A stretch of DNA of 64,000 nucleotides from Eutypa lata (GCA_022661535.1 JAKULF010000007.1:2666001-2730000), one strand, 5' to 3'; positions 11,960 to 24,141 are shown, counted from the stretch's first letter. Translations and numbers: made by a program. Notes: a model not told the origin generated them from the sequence alone.

Positions 11960-14900
11960 CTAGGGCGCAATTATCCTATGCCGCTTCTTGGTATTGCGCT
12001 GCGACTCTTGCTCCTTGGCCCAGGCATCTTCGAAGGCTGTCGGGAGTTGCTTGACGTGGTGCTCTTCGAGTCCGAGGCGGCGGACGACCTGGAAGGCACC
12101 GGTGCCGAGGGTCATAGTCTGGCCCATGATGATCTTCTCACTGACACCCTCAATGCGGTCAGTCTTCATGGCAGCGGCAGCTTCGAAAAGGTGATCTGGT
12201 GTCTTCTCAAAGGACGCAAGCTGTAGCACGCTATCGCGCATCTTGGAGAGACCAAAACGTGTAATGCCAAGGATCTCGCCCTTGTAAGTCATCACATCGG
12301 CAAGCAATTCCATGTGTCGGGGATCGATGTCCATTTCGCCCATGACCTCTGAGATTTCATAAGCAATAGTTGTTCGGGCTGCTTCAATGCCTAGAACGTC
12401 GCGACATTCTAGAATACTGTTGGAACGGGTCCGAATGCCGACCACACCTTCAGTGTTCATGCACTGCCTCAAGCCGTAACCTTCAACAAGTACATTGTTT
12501 ATGTATTCGCCCTTGTTACCCTTCACCTCCTCGGTCTGTATTATAGCACGAGTAGCTTCGGGATAACCTGAGATGGGAACTGTAGGGAGAATACGCTTCA
12601 AATGGCTGACACGTACTAGCAAATCTGTCATTGATTCCGCAATAGCAGCTTTGCTTCTCGGAGCTGGCCGCTTGCTCGCAGCATCCTGATCAGGACCCCT
12701 GACCGTGATCTCAATAGTAGCGTCTTGTTCGAAAACTTCAATATCACCCTCAGGAATCTTCAGTTTCTTCTGCTTTAGAATAGCCTTCTTGATGTCATAT
12801 ATGCTGATACCGAGGTGCATGCCTTCTAACGTCTCGGTGTTGATGTGAAGGGTGATGAATGATCGGTATGGTGACCATTCATCATCAATAATCCGGAGCA
12901 CATCCTCGATGTAGGTTTTCTCGATACGGGATCTGACTATGTGGGCCACTTCTATCTGCTTGTTGTTCTCTAGCGGACAGGTGATGACGGGAGTACTGAT
13001 CACCTTAGAAGCATTGATGATTTCCTTGATACGTGGCACACCTTGCGTGATACTCATACCAGCAACACCAGCAAAATGGAAAGTCTTGAGGGTCATCTGG
13101 GTTCCAGGCTCACCGATAGAGTGTGCACCCACAGCCCCCACGGCGTGTCCCGGCTCAACATGAGCTTTCTTGTACTTTTCGAGACAAAGACGTACGAACT
13201 TCTTGAGAGTTCTCTCAGAGACTTTGGCAACTCGTTCAGAAGCCAGCTTGGAAATCTTTCCTTTTTCTTGCCTCTGGATTGCTGCCACCGAAGCCTGAGG
13301 TTTCTTGAGCAGTGGGGGGAGACCAGCAGCACCACGGAACGTAGCTAGCTGATTCGCGAGACCCTTCAAATGTTTATCAATGGTTTCTAAGAAGTTCCGA
13401 TTGCTCTCGAGCTCGTCTATTGCATAATCGCTATCGTCGTTGTATGCTAGCGGTTCGCCTCTCACCATGCCTTTCCGTTGAAGACGCGCACGTTCAGGCT
13501 TAAGCAGAGAATCGCAAAGTTCAATAATTTCAAATGGCAACAGCGCGAGGTCCTTATTCCTCCTCGTAATGTTTTCCGCATGCGACCATGTTCGAGCAAA
13601 GTTAACAGGGACAGCATCGCCCTCCATGTCGACAGGGTCAAGCTTGTCTGCGCCGAATTGGAATTGAACTATTCCGCCACCTGAAGTCCTAACCGTATCA
13701 TCGTACTGTGTCGAAAGATCTTCTAAGGATTTCATCAGACGCCGGGACATATAACCTGTCTCTGCTGTCTTGACCGCTGTATCGACTAGACCCTCACGAC
13801 CAGAAATAGCGTGGAACAGAAACTCAGTAGGTAGTAGACCGGTATAGAAGCTGTTCCTGACGAAACCCTTAGCCGGCGCGTGACGAGTGTTCTTGTGAAA
13901 ATGCGGTAATGTGCGGTCTTGGAAACCGTCGGCTACACGCGACCCTGAGATAATCTGTTGTCCCACTACAGCAACCATTTGAGCAACGTTGATATTAGAA
14001 CCTTTAGACCCAGATGAAGCCATAACCCACGGGGCATTGTTAACACTCAGTGTGTTGATGCAATAATCTCCTGCGGCCTGGCGAACTTTACTCAGAGTAC
14101 CCGAAATCCTATTTTCTAAGGTCTCCTCCATGCTACAACCGGCTGCTTTCTGTAGCTTGCGAGTGTTGAACTGCTCAATAAGTTCATCCGACTTTTCGTA
14201 GGCTTCAGTGACAAGGGCCTGCTTCTGTGCCGTTAGAGCTTTCGAGGGGAAGACATCCCCAATGCCTATAGAAAACCCTCGGTTGGTCAACATTCGGGCG
14301 CAAAGTTTTGCTAGCCTGTTCATGCATGTTACAGTCTCATCAGGCCCGAAATCTCGGAGAATTACATAGAAGATGGAGTCCTTCTTTCCGGATCCGACAG
14401 TCGACTTGTCCATCCTACCACACATCACTTCGGAATTTCTAACGACGAGCCAGCCGTCCTTGGGACACATGTCAGGGGCCAACCTTTGGTCGGCGGACGA
14501 TGCGCGTTTCTCAGGAGGGACGTATTCTCTACACTTGGCATCGAGATTGACCTTGACGGGCGAATGCTTATTCGGACGCATAAGCACGCTGAAAACCTGC
14601 TTGCCCGTCCATAACCTTCTTGGGGCTACGATTGCGGGTGGCGGTAGATCGACGTGGGTAATGCCATCCATCATGTGCATACAGATGTAGGTGAAGGTTT
14701 TCCTGTCGAAGAAGTTGTCCTTGCTACTCAAAAGGTAAGAAGCTGTGATGAAATCTTGTGTTGCCGCAATCACGGGTTCTCCGTTCTTAGGAGTGGCTAA
14801 ATTGTACTTGATCCCCATCAGGCTTATAGCTTCAGCACGGGCTTCCTCTGTCTGCGGAACGTGAAGGTTCATCTCGTCGCCGTCAAAGTCGGCGTTATAA

Positions 14901-16441
14901 GGCCCACATACACATTCATTGAGGCGGAACGTTCTCCAAGGCCGGATCTTTGCTAGATGGGACATGATACTGAGTTTGTGGAGCGAAGGCTGTCGATTGA
15001 ACAAGACGATGTCGCCGTCTTCCAAGTGGCGTTCGACAACATCACCGAAACGGAGGTCTTTAGAGGCTAACTCTCTGTCACCAAATTTTAGAGATGTCCT
15101 CGAGGGTGGAAGTTCGCCGTCGCTCTTGAGCACTGCATTGGCGCCGGGGTGAATGTCCGGTCCGTTCAATATGCACTGCCTCAACTTAGCAATGTTCTCT
15201 TTGTGAACTCGTTCAGGATAAGTCAGGTTTTTAGCGACCAGGAGGGGTACTGCAACCTGATCAATCCCTAGATTTGGATCAGGTGAAATGACTGTTCGGC
15301 CGGAGAAATCCACTCGTTTTCCCGAGAGATTGCCTCGGAAGCGACCTTGTTTGCCCTTCAGACGCTGGCAGAAACCTCTCATAGCTTTTGCAACACCGCT
15401 AGCTTGTAAACCAGGAACATCGCTGTTGACGTAAACTGCTATTTGGAGCTGCAAGTATTCCCACTGTTCCATGATGGTTGAAAGCGTAGTACCTTTCTGG
15501 AGTGCTGCGCGGATAAGACCACATGCGAAGACAATGTCGGAGAGACGAGTGGTGATGTCGTCTTCGTTACTGGCTCCCTCTTGAGCGACCGAGGGTCGAA
15601 TACACACGGGAGGGGCGGGGAGGTACTGCCATAAGAACATCTCTGGTCGTCCTTCTGCAGGATCCATGCCTAACAACTCGCAGTCGGTAGGACTGATCTG
15701 CTTGAAGAGATTTAGTACTCGAAGGGGGTTCAGGTCTTCAAAGGCCTTCCGCATGTGTTTCTCTAGGTCTCCGATAGATTTCTTGGCTGTGGCGAAAGAA
15801 TTATCAAACTCAATCTTGCTTGGAGGTGGTTGCTTTTTCTGAGAGGTAGACTTGTTATAAGCAACGAATTTGTCATGAACAAGCTTCAGAGCACCGATCT
15901 TGCGAATCTGTCCATTGACAGCTCCACAGTAGGGGCAATGTTTGGCTTTTCTGCATTGCTCGTTGATCTTCTTGCAAATGGCGACGCGACGCATGTTATC
16001 TATGAAAGGTCTCCTCAGCTCCTTGAGGAACATGCGTCGTTCAGGTTCAGTAAGGAGAACTCGCGAGCAGTCCTTACAAATGTTCTGAAGAATGGTGATG
16101 GTGAATCGTAAGTAGCCAATGTGGAAGGCTGGTAAAGGCAATCGTACATGACCAAAGTGACCGGTACAGTCTTGCAACCGCAGCTCACAGGTGGCGCAAT
16201 GGGCTGTCTTGCTGGAAATACCCAGTCGCTTATCGAGAACTCCATTCTGTGTTGGCTCTCTCCCTCTTTCAATATCATACATGCTCCTATCCGAAACCTC
16301 GATAACTCCCTGGTTGACAATGTCTTGGTTCGATTGAATGCCAAACTTGATCTGCTTGAACTTCTTGGGCGGCTTATCGACGACCTGATGTTTGACAGGG
16401 GCAGTAGCCGAAGCGCCCTTAGTCTCGGTCATTGTCGCCAT
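11960..16441 (-). CDS. rpc1: DNA-directed RNA polymerase III largest subunit RPC1
   Basis: One uninterrupted frame of 1493 aa. It encodes the largest catalytic subunit of Pol III, which makes tRNAs, 5S rRNA and U6 in the nucleus. The N-terminus carries the clamp zinc-binding cysteines (CATC ... CTGHFGH) and a second CxxC pair set. The absolutely conserved metal-A motif NADFDGD sits near residue 515, with its three aspartates intact. The bridge helix (GREGLVDTAVKTAETGY) is near residue 880. The trigger loop (GEPGTQMTLKTFHFAGVAG) is near residue 1120. There is no heptad-repeat tail, which excludes Pol II Rpb1. The segment around LTEPERRMFLKELRRP and the overall length match Pol III rather than Pol I. 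The start ATG at 16441 is the first in frame. The gene is divergent from the DDHD phospholipase, with about 1.2 kb between the two start codons. Confidence 0.97.
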   Translation of the reverse strand: MATMTETKGASATAPVKHQVVDKPPKKFKQIKFGIQSNQDIVNQGVIEVSDRSMYDIERGREPTQNGVLDKRLGISSKTAHCATCELRLQDCTGHFGHVRLPLPAFHIGYLRFTITILQNICKDCSRVLLTEPERRMFLKELRRPFIDNMRRVAICKKINEQCRKAKHCPYCGAVNGQIRKIGALKLVHDKFVAYNKSTSQKKQPPPSKIEFDNSFATAKKSIGDLEKHMRKAFEDLNPLRVLNLFKQISPTDCELLGMDPAEGRPEMFLWQYLPAPPVCIRPSVAQEGASNEDDITTRLSDIVFACGLIRAALQKGTTLSTIMEQWEYLQLQIAVYVNSDVPGLQASGVAKAMRGFCQRLKGKQGRFRGNLSGKRVDFSGRTVISPDPNLGIDQVAVPLLVAKNLTYPERVHKENIAKLRQCILNGPDIHPGANAVLKSDGELPPSRTSLKFGDRELASKDLRFGDVVERHLEDGDIVLFNRQPSLHKLSIMSHLAKIRPWRTFRLNECVCGPYNADFDGDEMNLHVPQTEEARAEAISLMGIKYNLATPKNGEPVIAATQDFITASYLLSSKDNFFDRKTFTYICMHMMDGITHVDLPPPAIVAPRRLWTGKQVFSVLMRPNKHSPVKVNLDAKCREYVPPEKRASSADQRLAPDMCPKDGWLVVRNSEVMCGRMDKSTVGSGKKDSIFYVILRDFGPDETVTCMNRLAKLCARMLTNRGFSIGIGDVFPSKALTAQKQALVTEAYEKSDELIEQFNTRKLQKAAGCSMEETLENRISGTLSKVRQAAGDYCINTLSVNNAPWVMASSGSKGSNINVAQMVAVVGQQIISGSRVADGFQDRTLPHFHKNTRHAPAKGFVRNSFYTGLLPTEFLFHAISGREGLVDTAVKTAETGYMSRRLMKSLEDLSTQYDDTVRTSGGGIVQFQFGADKLDPVDMEGDAVPVNFARTWSHAENITRRNKDLALLPFEIIELCDSLLKPERARLQRKGMVRGEPLAYNDDSDYAIDELESNRNFLETIDKHLKGLANQLATFRGAAGLPPLLKKPQASVAAIQRQEKGKISKLASERVAKVSERTLKKFVRLCLEKYKKAHVEPGHAVGAVGAHSIGEPGTQMTLKTFHFAGVAGMSITQGVPRIKEIINASKVISTPVITCPLENNKQIEVAHIVRSRIEKTYIEDVLRIIDDEWSPYRSFITLHINTETLEGMHLGISIYDIKKAILKQKKLKIPEGDIEVFEQDATIEITVRGPDQDAASKRPAPRSKAAIAESMTDLLVRVSHLKRILPTVPISGYPEATRAIIQTEEVKGNKGEYINNVLVEGYGLRQCMNTEGVVGIRTRSNSILECRDVLGIEAARTTIAYEISEVMGEMDIDPRHMELLADVMTYKGEILGITRFGLSKMRDSVLQLASFEKTPDHLFEAAAAMKTDRIEGVSEKIIMGQTMTLGTGAFQVVRRLGLEEHHVKQLPTAFEDAWAKEQESQRNTKKRHRIIAP

Positions 16442-17660
16442 GTTGACGAGGTAAGTAGATTCGCAGAGTAAATCGTCAAGTCGAAAGGATACACTCGCAA
16501 CAGGGCGTAGGGAGGTAAGTAGGTGTAGGTAGTAGCGGTGTTAACTTTGTAAATAGTCGGCGCAGTAAAGGTGACTGACTGACTGACTGGTCTTGTTAGC
16601 TTCGTTTCGGTTCCAATGGCCGCTTCATTGCCAACAGCGGATTATGCTAATCGCCTGAATACAGCTTGACAAACCCAAAGGTATATGACAAGCTTGACGA
16701 ATTGAGTTGAGATTGTATCAACAACGTCTTATGCTTTCGCAATAGACGTAGAGTTGAGATGGAGAAATTTTTGGTAAGAAAACAGTCATAATAATTTGCT
16801 AGAGCTAGCTTCAGGTAGGCAGTATGTATGTATGTAAGGTAGTTAACGGCTTAGAGTCATTCTAGTCGTGCCCCACCATTCTACAATACTTTTCAACTGC
16901 GACAAAGTGCTCTGGTGCTCTTCTAGACTGCCTGTGACTGCGGGGTCGTTTGGATCGGCGTTGTAGCCATCACAATGTGAACAATGTCCCTCCCTGCAAG
17001 TTCCAGCTGCAATACGCGGAAGCTAAAGATTATCAGGCCTAGTGCCGCTGAAGCTACTCCGAGGTCCTTGCTACGAGTTTGCTGAGTCACCAGATGCGTA
17101 GATGCGGACCTGACATGGTTGACACAACGGTAAGCCGGCATGCTTAGCAGGGCTGTCAGGCAAAACTCGTCATAGCTTTGAGCTTTCCAGCTTCCCTCCC
17201 CGTGGTTAGTTAAGCTGTAGCCTTGAGTGAGTAGATCAATTGCCTAACATGTGAAATATATGTAGAGAAAGTACATACATTGACGTGAGCATACATACAT
17301 TTAAGTATGTATGAATCCGTTCAATAATACACGTGTTATTCATTCCCTAATATTACACTGGAGTAACTACAGTTTCTTTGTCTGATAAATACTCCAATCC
17401 ATCTCGAGTTACCTTTCTTCATAGTTAAACTTTACTATCTAAAACCACCATCAGTATACGTGTTTCTAGTTGAGGTGACGTGACGAGCCCCAACTCTAGG
17501 AACTTCAAACCCTACTTTCTTAGCCATCTTGGCTCTCTTATGTTCTTCAGCATTGCGAAGGTACAGTCGTGTTCAACCTTCATCCATACGACTCCCAACG
17601 AGACAACTTTCGAGATTCTCTAGGAAAGACTTCTTGAGACGACCCGGCCGTTCCGATAAC
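16442..17660. other. Divergent promoter region of rpc1 and the DDHD phospholipase
   Basis: No gene is supported here. It holds the 5' flanks of two divergent genes. There are short TGACTGACTGACTG and GTATGTATGTA runs near 16570 and 16825. The last 130 bases, from 17529, are open in frame with the phospholipase but contain no ATG. Confidence 0.6.
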
Positions 17661-20600
17661 ATGGCACCACAACCACCGGCGGCGGGAGCAGACGGAACGG
17701 CTGGGTCAGGCGAGAAGGGTGACAAAAATGAGAAGAAGGTTGAGAAGTCATACTTTGCGAGCGCTGTCGATTCGATCAATCCGTGGAACACCGCCCGAAG
17801 CACTACTCCTACACCCAAGGATAATAACCCCCCGCCTAAACCCCCGGCAGCTAAAACGACGCCTACCAAGAAGGCCGACGACCACACGGTTAACACCTTG
17901 TACGGCCAGAGTTTCAGGAGATATCCTCCAGAATGTCCCCCACTGAATGTTATGTGGTTCCACGCTGTTGATGTGAGTCTTGCTTCTTCTCGAGAGTAGC
18001 TGTGATCGACTAAACAATCCTAATAATCAATCATGCTATAAAACAGGTTCCCAAGCGCAAACCCAAGTTCCTCAAGACTAAGAAAGAGGTCGATAATGCA
18101 ACGAAACCTCAAGCGCCTAAGAAGTATGTTGCCTTCTCCAAGAACGACTCGAAATCCCTCGAAACCGCATACCAGAAATTGTTGGAGCGTGTCGAGGATG
18201 AGCGTGGCAAGGTCTCCGCAAATAGGCATATGCGTTCGGGTTCTCTACGTCTACGGGAAATACCAATCGAGAGTGTACCCAATACCACCATAGACGAGGG
18301 AAAACCTGGCCGGCCAGATGCAGTGCGGGTTCCGGTCAACGAGGATTTTTTGTTTGACGTCGACATAGAGCAGCGCGAGTTGGCTCCCGTCTATTGGTTA
18401 GGAGCGGTTTACGAAGTTCGACGTGGAAGCTGGTTCTACCAGGAAGGCACCACGCTACGGCCATGCGAGGAAAACTTAGCAGCCCAGCTCGAGGAGGGAT
18501 ACCTGAAAACCAAGCCCTGGACTTATCCTGAAACTAGGTCTCGCAGCAATTCCGGGGTACGGGACGTTACTCCGAAGCCATCTTCGGAGAATCTTAAGGC
18601 GACAGCTAAGGCACAGGCTAAAAATACCCTCAAGCCGTCACCCGCGCAGCCCTTAGAGCAACATCAGCCGCAGACCTATCGCCTCTTCGGAACTTATATG
18701 AATAGTATAGCTACCTATGAGAATTCCACCACGGCTTGGCTCTCTTCGGAGGGTGTTTTTTCTTGGGTGACCTCCACAGTGTATCAAAAGTTCGCCGGTG
18801 GTAGCTACATGAATGGCGTGAAGCTCGTCCGTGGATATTCAGAACCCGGAAAAGCCAAGGATGGGAAACCGGTCACTACTCCAGCCACAGCTACTATACC
18901 ATCTGAATCGATGGATGATGACAAGGAGCAAAAATCTCTCAAGCGAAGGTCTGCCCCGCCTAGCATAAAATCCGAAGTAGGAAACGAGAAAGAAGACGAG
19001 TCAATTGAAGAGGTAGAAAGGAGAGAGAATCGTCTTAAGCGCCAATTCTCTTCTTTCGTCGACGCAGACGACTCTTCAAAGCAAGAAGAGGAGATCAGGA
19101 AACGCGAGGAGCAAGAGATCCAGGACGACTATACTGGTCAAGATGGCGAGAAACAAGGACGGGAAATTGAACATCTAGTTCTCGTCACACATGGCATCGG
19201 GCAGCTTCTTGGGCTCAAGTAAGATTGTCCTCTTGGCGAAGTACCTGCTGGATGCACTCACTAACGTGTATAATTCTAGAATGGAAAGCGTCAACTTCGT
19301 CCACGATGTGAATATGCTACGGAAGACCATCAAGGCAGTTTATTCCCAGTCACCAGACCTAAAGGCTTTCAACTCGGAAAGTGGTGATGGACCAGGTAAC
19401 TGCGGGGTCCAAGTTCTGCCAGTGTGCTGGAGACACCTACTTGACTTTCCCAAGCGACGAGAAAAGAAAGGCGAGCGAGATTTAGGGGACGCCTTCAATG
19501 AAGAAGATGAATGTGAGCACCGCAGATGAGATTCTCAAACTTATTATGTAACTAACGACTTCCCAGATCCATCATTAGAGGATATTACGATAGAAGGCGT
19601 GGCTTTTGCTCGGTCGCTCATCTCTGACCTTGCATTAGACGTACTGCTCTACCAAAGCGCCTACCGCGAGCAGATTGCCGAGATCGTGCTCAAGGAGTCC
19701 AACAGGATCTATAAGCTATTCATGGAGCGCAATCCCGAATTCAAAGGCAAAGTACACATTATCGGCCACAGTTTAGGCTCTGCTATCATGTTCGACATCC
19801 TGTGCCGGCAGAAAGAACCTTCCAGGGCTCCCGATAAATTCCGGAACCCTCTTCGGTTCTGGCCCTCCGAGGACCGTTACGATCAGCAAAAGAATCTCCA
19901 CGATCTCGCTTTTGAGTTCGAAGTCGACGATTTTTACTGCCTGGGGTCGCCGGTCGGACTCTTCCAGATGTTGAAAGGTCGTACAATTGCCGCACGGCAC
20001 CAAGCAAATGCAGCACCGTCCGAGAGCCCCCTCAATCATGAATACATGGACGACCCCTTTTCATCAGCAGACCAAAACATCTCGCCCGTCACCGGATTGC
20101 CTTTCTCAGTCTCCTCGCCCAAGCTAGTTCAGCTTTTCAACATTTTCCACCCGTCGGACCCGATCGCCTACCGGCTTGAACCCCTGATCTCGCCCGCCAT
20201 GTCGTCCCTCAAGCCACAAGCCCTGCCCTACACCAAGAAGGGAATATTCGGAGCCGTAGCGCCACAAGGCCTATCGGGGATTGGTGTCAAAGTTGGACAG
20301 AGCGTCAGCGGCCTCTGGTCAAGCTTCAGCGCCGGCATCGCGAGCAGCCTGCTCAACCGCAGTCTGGGCTTCACCAGCGAAGACATGGCCAATTATAATT
20401 CCCACAACCCGTCTGCCGTTGCAAATAACGGCAACAACAACAACAACAACGGCAACAACGCCCCTGGTGGTCAGAACCCAGGCACGCCAACTAATAACGG
20501 CGGCGTCATATCGGACACGGCGGCCCAGTCGGAGAAGACGGCCGCCCGCAAGAAGGCGCTCGCGCGACAGAACACATCGGGATCTCTGTCGTCGGGGAAG

Positions 20601-21316
20601 AGCAGTAATAACCTGCTCATCGATCCCAGCGGGGGCAACGGTAATGGCAACGGCAATGGTAATGGTAGCGGTACCGGCTCAGGCTCCGGCGGTGCGAGCG
20701 CAACGCTCATCGACGACGAGCTCGAGACACTGTACGCGCGGTTCCAGAAGAAGCGCGTCGAGGAGACCAAGGACAGCACCAGCGCCAACGCCGGCGGCGA
20801 CCTCGGCGAGGCGTGGGCCGCCGAGGAGCAAAAGGCGCAGAAGCTGCGCAGGGAGGAGTTGAAGGTTCGCGCGCTGAACAGGAACGGGCGGGTGGATTAT
20901 AGCGTCCAGGAGTAAGTTTAGTTGGTTATTACTTGGATCATTTTCACCCCGGGTAACCTTTGTTGTTACCCTTTTCCCCCCCTTCTAATCCCTAATCCCT
21001 CAGTGTCATTTCCACCTGAACATGGACATGGCAGTAAAATAAAATTTTGACTATCTTCGTGTATACGCATTAACACAGATTTAACAGAAGCGCGCTCGAC
21101 TTCAACCCCATCAACACCATCGCCTCGCACCTGCAGTACTGGCAGGACGAGGACGTCAGCCACTTCATCGTCTCGCAGCTGCTATCGAGGAAGTCGACCT
21201 CAAAGACAACTACCCCCACCATAACCGCGGAAGCAGCGACTAAACCGACCAAGCCAGCGGATGGATCAAACCTGAATGCGGGCTCGGTCCGGTCAAATCC
21301 TATTACGTTGGATTAG
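17661..21316 (+). CDS. DDHD-domain phospholipase A1
   Basis: Five exons: 17661-17972, 18047-19218, 19280-19512, 19567-20911 and 21088-21316, about 1096 aa. Intracellular DDHD phospholipases (mammalian PA-PLA1 family, yeast Ddl1) hydrolyse phosphatidic acid and related phospholipids, including at mitochondria in yeast. Visible marks are THGIGQ near residue 485, the serine-lipase elbow GHSLGS near 637-642, and a C-terminal DDHD segment (NPINTIASHLQYWQDEDVSH) near 1024-1050. The N-terminal part contains the conserved WFHAVD and RGSWFYQ blocks seen before the lipase core. An Asn/Gly/Ser-rich low-complexity insert lies near 800-920. The splice at 19218/19280 restores the family sequence after the THGIGQ motif, and the last splice restores the DDHD tail. 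The start is uncertain. The first in-frame ATG is used, but 132 bases upstream are also open and presequence-like. Intron 4 (176 nt) is longer than the others. Confidence 0.9.
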
Positions 21317-23050
21317 CGTAGACTTGATTTTTCAGGAGGGCAATGCCTTTACATTGCCTACCACATAACACAACATGCTTTTTGAATAGCTGCAGTCACG
21401 GGGGCTTCACACGCATCTATTCAGATATCGGGGTAACCCTGGATAGGGGAAACCACCCTCATATCAACAGGGGCGGTACATATATACACGTATAAGCTAG
21501 TATGAATAGATAGAGAGAGGGGGGAGGGGGCTCAGATAAAGAGGGCAGGCTTTTTGCACATAGACTGACATAGATTTCATTCGGGAAGGTTCGGTCAGGT
21601 TGGCGACGGCGTTAAGAGGGTCCCGCAGGTTACTGTACTTTATTTGGATGAGGAATGGCGAAATGGCGCATATATATATATATATATGCATTACGGCGCG
21701 CACACAGCGCAGTGCGATAGATGGAAGATGTCTTTTCGGAACCGGCAGGCGTTAGATGAAGGGAGAAAGGGGGGAGGATTCTGTATATACATACATATAC
21801 ATTCGCTTAGGAACGTTCTAGGTACCTACGTACTTAGGTAGGCACCTAGATATTGGATGAACACAGTCCTAACTTGATGAATAGATGAATTGAAAGGCAG
21901 GAAGATGTTTCGACTGAATACCTCATAACTTCGGATGTTGTAACGAGATGTAAATAAAGGCAAGGTTGGACTTAAAAAGTCGTTTCGTTCGGAGCCCTCC
22001 CCCCAACAGCTATAAAGCTATAGGTTGCAAATTGGTGAATCAACGCAGAATCTATGTATGTCCGCGGCTACATACTTAGGTAGCTATCTACCTAGGTACC
22101 TAGCTACCTTAGTACCTGATTAACTACTTACATACTTATGTAGGTATGCAGCGGTTAGTTAGATTCGTGCAATGTCTACTATATCCACTACAGGTCCGAG
22201 AGAAAGAGAGAGGTGATACTACAAGTTGAAGTTAACCACCGTCGAATGCAAACGAATTTCTCCATCTCCCCAGAGTTCAAAAGAAGAACGCCGGAGGGGT
22301 GGGTAATCGGACTAGTTAGTTAGGTACCTAGTCTAGGTAGGTAACGATGAGTGTGTCTGATCAGGTGATGGTTATTGTCTGGTTACATTTTCTTTATATG
22401 GCACGGACGCTTTGACCCAGCATCGTATGCCCCCCCTTTTGAGCCCTGTTGCTACCTACCGACGGAACCTGTGTCACATCGCGGATAAAACCGGATTAGA
22501 ATACAATCCTAATACCAAGTCGCATATGCATCGCAGGGTGGTATTACGTCACGTCATGGTGCGCTGCAATAGGCCAATTTGAAAAGAGGAATATCTTCCA
22601 GCTCATAAACTATGATTTCATTGCAATGACTATGAAGTGCCTCAAGCGTTAAACCGACTATTCGATAACAGGCATAGACCCGAGCCGAGGGTCATAAAAC
22701 AAGAGAAGCTGTAAGACCATACATATTCATGGAGGAGGATCTTAGTCCAGTCCTTAAAACTTTCGTAAAAAGCCATAATTGTTCCCAGCAAAGGCAATCC
22801 GTGACTCCGAGACCTTTTTTTTCTTCCAGATGCCAGATGTTTCGTCTACCCCCTTTCATATGTGTGCGAAAGAACCGATACAAGAAAGTGCCGTAAAATC
22901 TAACCCTGTGGATTGCCAACAGACGAGAATCAACAAGGAGTCACGTCTTCAGATCGTTCGGCGATGCCCAACCCAGATCATATGATAAGAGTTGTCATTC
23001 CACTTTCTTCGCATGGTTCCACTCCCAACCTAGTAATGATGAGGGTTCTC
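21317..23050. other. Convergent intergenic region
   Basis: 3' flanks of the phospholipase (+) and gis2 (-). No gene seen. It contains an AT dinucleotide run at 21670-21688. It also has one of the densest clusters in the window of TACCTAGGTA-type words, at about 21815-21850 and 22065-22150, with more at 22310-22345. Confidence 0.6.
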
Positions 23051-24141
23051 CTAGTTAGGGCAAGCTGCCTGAACGTGTCCAGGCTGCTGGCACTTGTAGC
23101 AGATCTTCTCGCCGCCGGTTGATTCCTTGGGGCAGTCCCGGGAGAAGTGGCCATTCTCGCCGCAGTTGTAGCATTTGCTACCGTTGACGCATTCACCTTG
23201 CTCTGGCGTGAGTATACTGATCGAAGCGAGTAAGAAGAAGGAGCACTTACGAGACATGTGGCCATACCCTCCACAGGAGTAGCATGTCTTGCCACCTTGG
23301 TTGCCACCGTAACCACCACCACCACCGCCGCCACCGTAGCTGTTGCCGCCATAGTTGTTGCCACCGCCGCCGAACGAGTCGGTGCAGTTACGGGCGATGT
23401 GACCGACCTTGCCGCACTGTTTATCATAGCATTAATGACCAGCTGTCTACCAGATGGTAAAATACGACATACCTTGTAGCACTCCTGGCCACCACCACCA
23501 CCACCCTGGTGACCACCACCAACAGGGCCAGCACCGCCGCTCTGAGGGCAGTCACGGCTGATGTGGCCAGATTGACCACATCGGTAGCAGGACTTGGTGT
23601 CCTTAGGTCCGTCGGGGCACTCTCGGCCTTATGTATTGTTAGTTATAGAAGCCCTTAGGCGCGTCAAAGTTTCCAGTAATGGCTCACTGATGTGTCCCTC
23701 GCCACCACAGTTGTAGCTGTATCATGTGTCAACAAACATGTCCAACAAAATGTATACTGAATTTACTTACCATTTAGCAGCGCCACGGTTAGGGCAGTCT
23801 CGGGCCTGTCGATGTTAGTTAGCAATTGTCAAGCATACTAGCTCCCGTTATCAACTGCTTCCAGTCTACCATCGTGTCGCATACCTGGTGAGTAGTTTGG
23901 CCGCCTACACAATATGGTCAGATCTATACCACCCCGCGTAGAAGCGAACAAAACAAGGCATCTCATAGGGAATAGAAAGGAAGGGTGTTCTTTCAGACAC
24001 CACCAGGCACGCCTAGGTGGTCGCAAGACACACGAGATGTGGGACAAATGGCGATGTCGAGTTTCCAAGTATCGTCGGAGAGTGTGAGAACCGGAGGGAC
24101 TCACAAGTGAAGCAGGCTCGTCCTTGAGTAGAGAAATCCAT
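23051..24141 (-). CDS. gis2: Seven-CCHC-knuckle nucleic-acid-binding protein (Gis2/Byr3/CNBP type)
   Basis: Seven exons: 24141-24105, 23904-23885, 23805-23771, 23716-23688, 23627-23473, 23416-23251 and 23196-23051, 195 aa. Every junction restores a zinc knuckle. The result is seven C-x2-C-x4-H-x4-C motifs, from CFTCGQTTHQARDC at the N-terminus to [14 protein letters not shown] before the stop. A Gly/Asn/Tyr-rich linker lies between knuckles four and five. Seven knuckles and this length match yeast Gis2, fission-yeast Byr3 and animal CNBP. Those proteins bind G-rich single-stranded RNA or DNA and act in translation and mRNA control in the cytoplasm. Exon 2 is only 20 nt and exon 4 only 29 nt, so automatic gene callers may get this model wrong. 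The 200-nt first intron is the longest in the gene. Confidence 0.93.
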
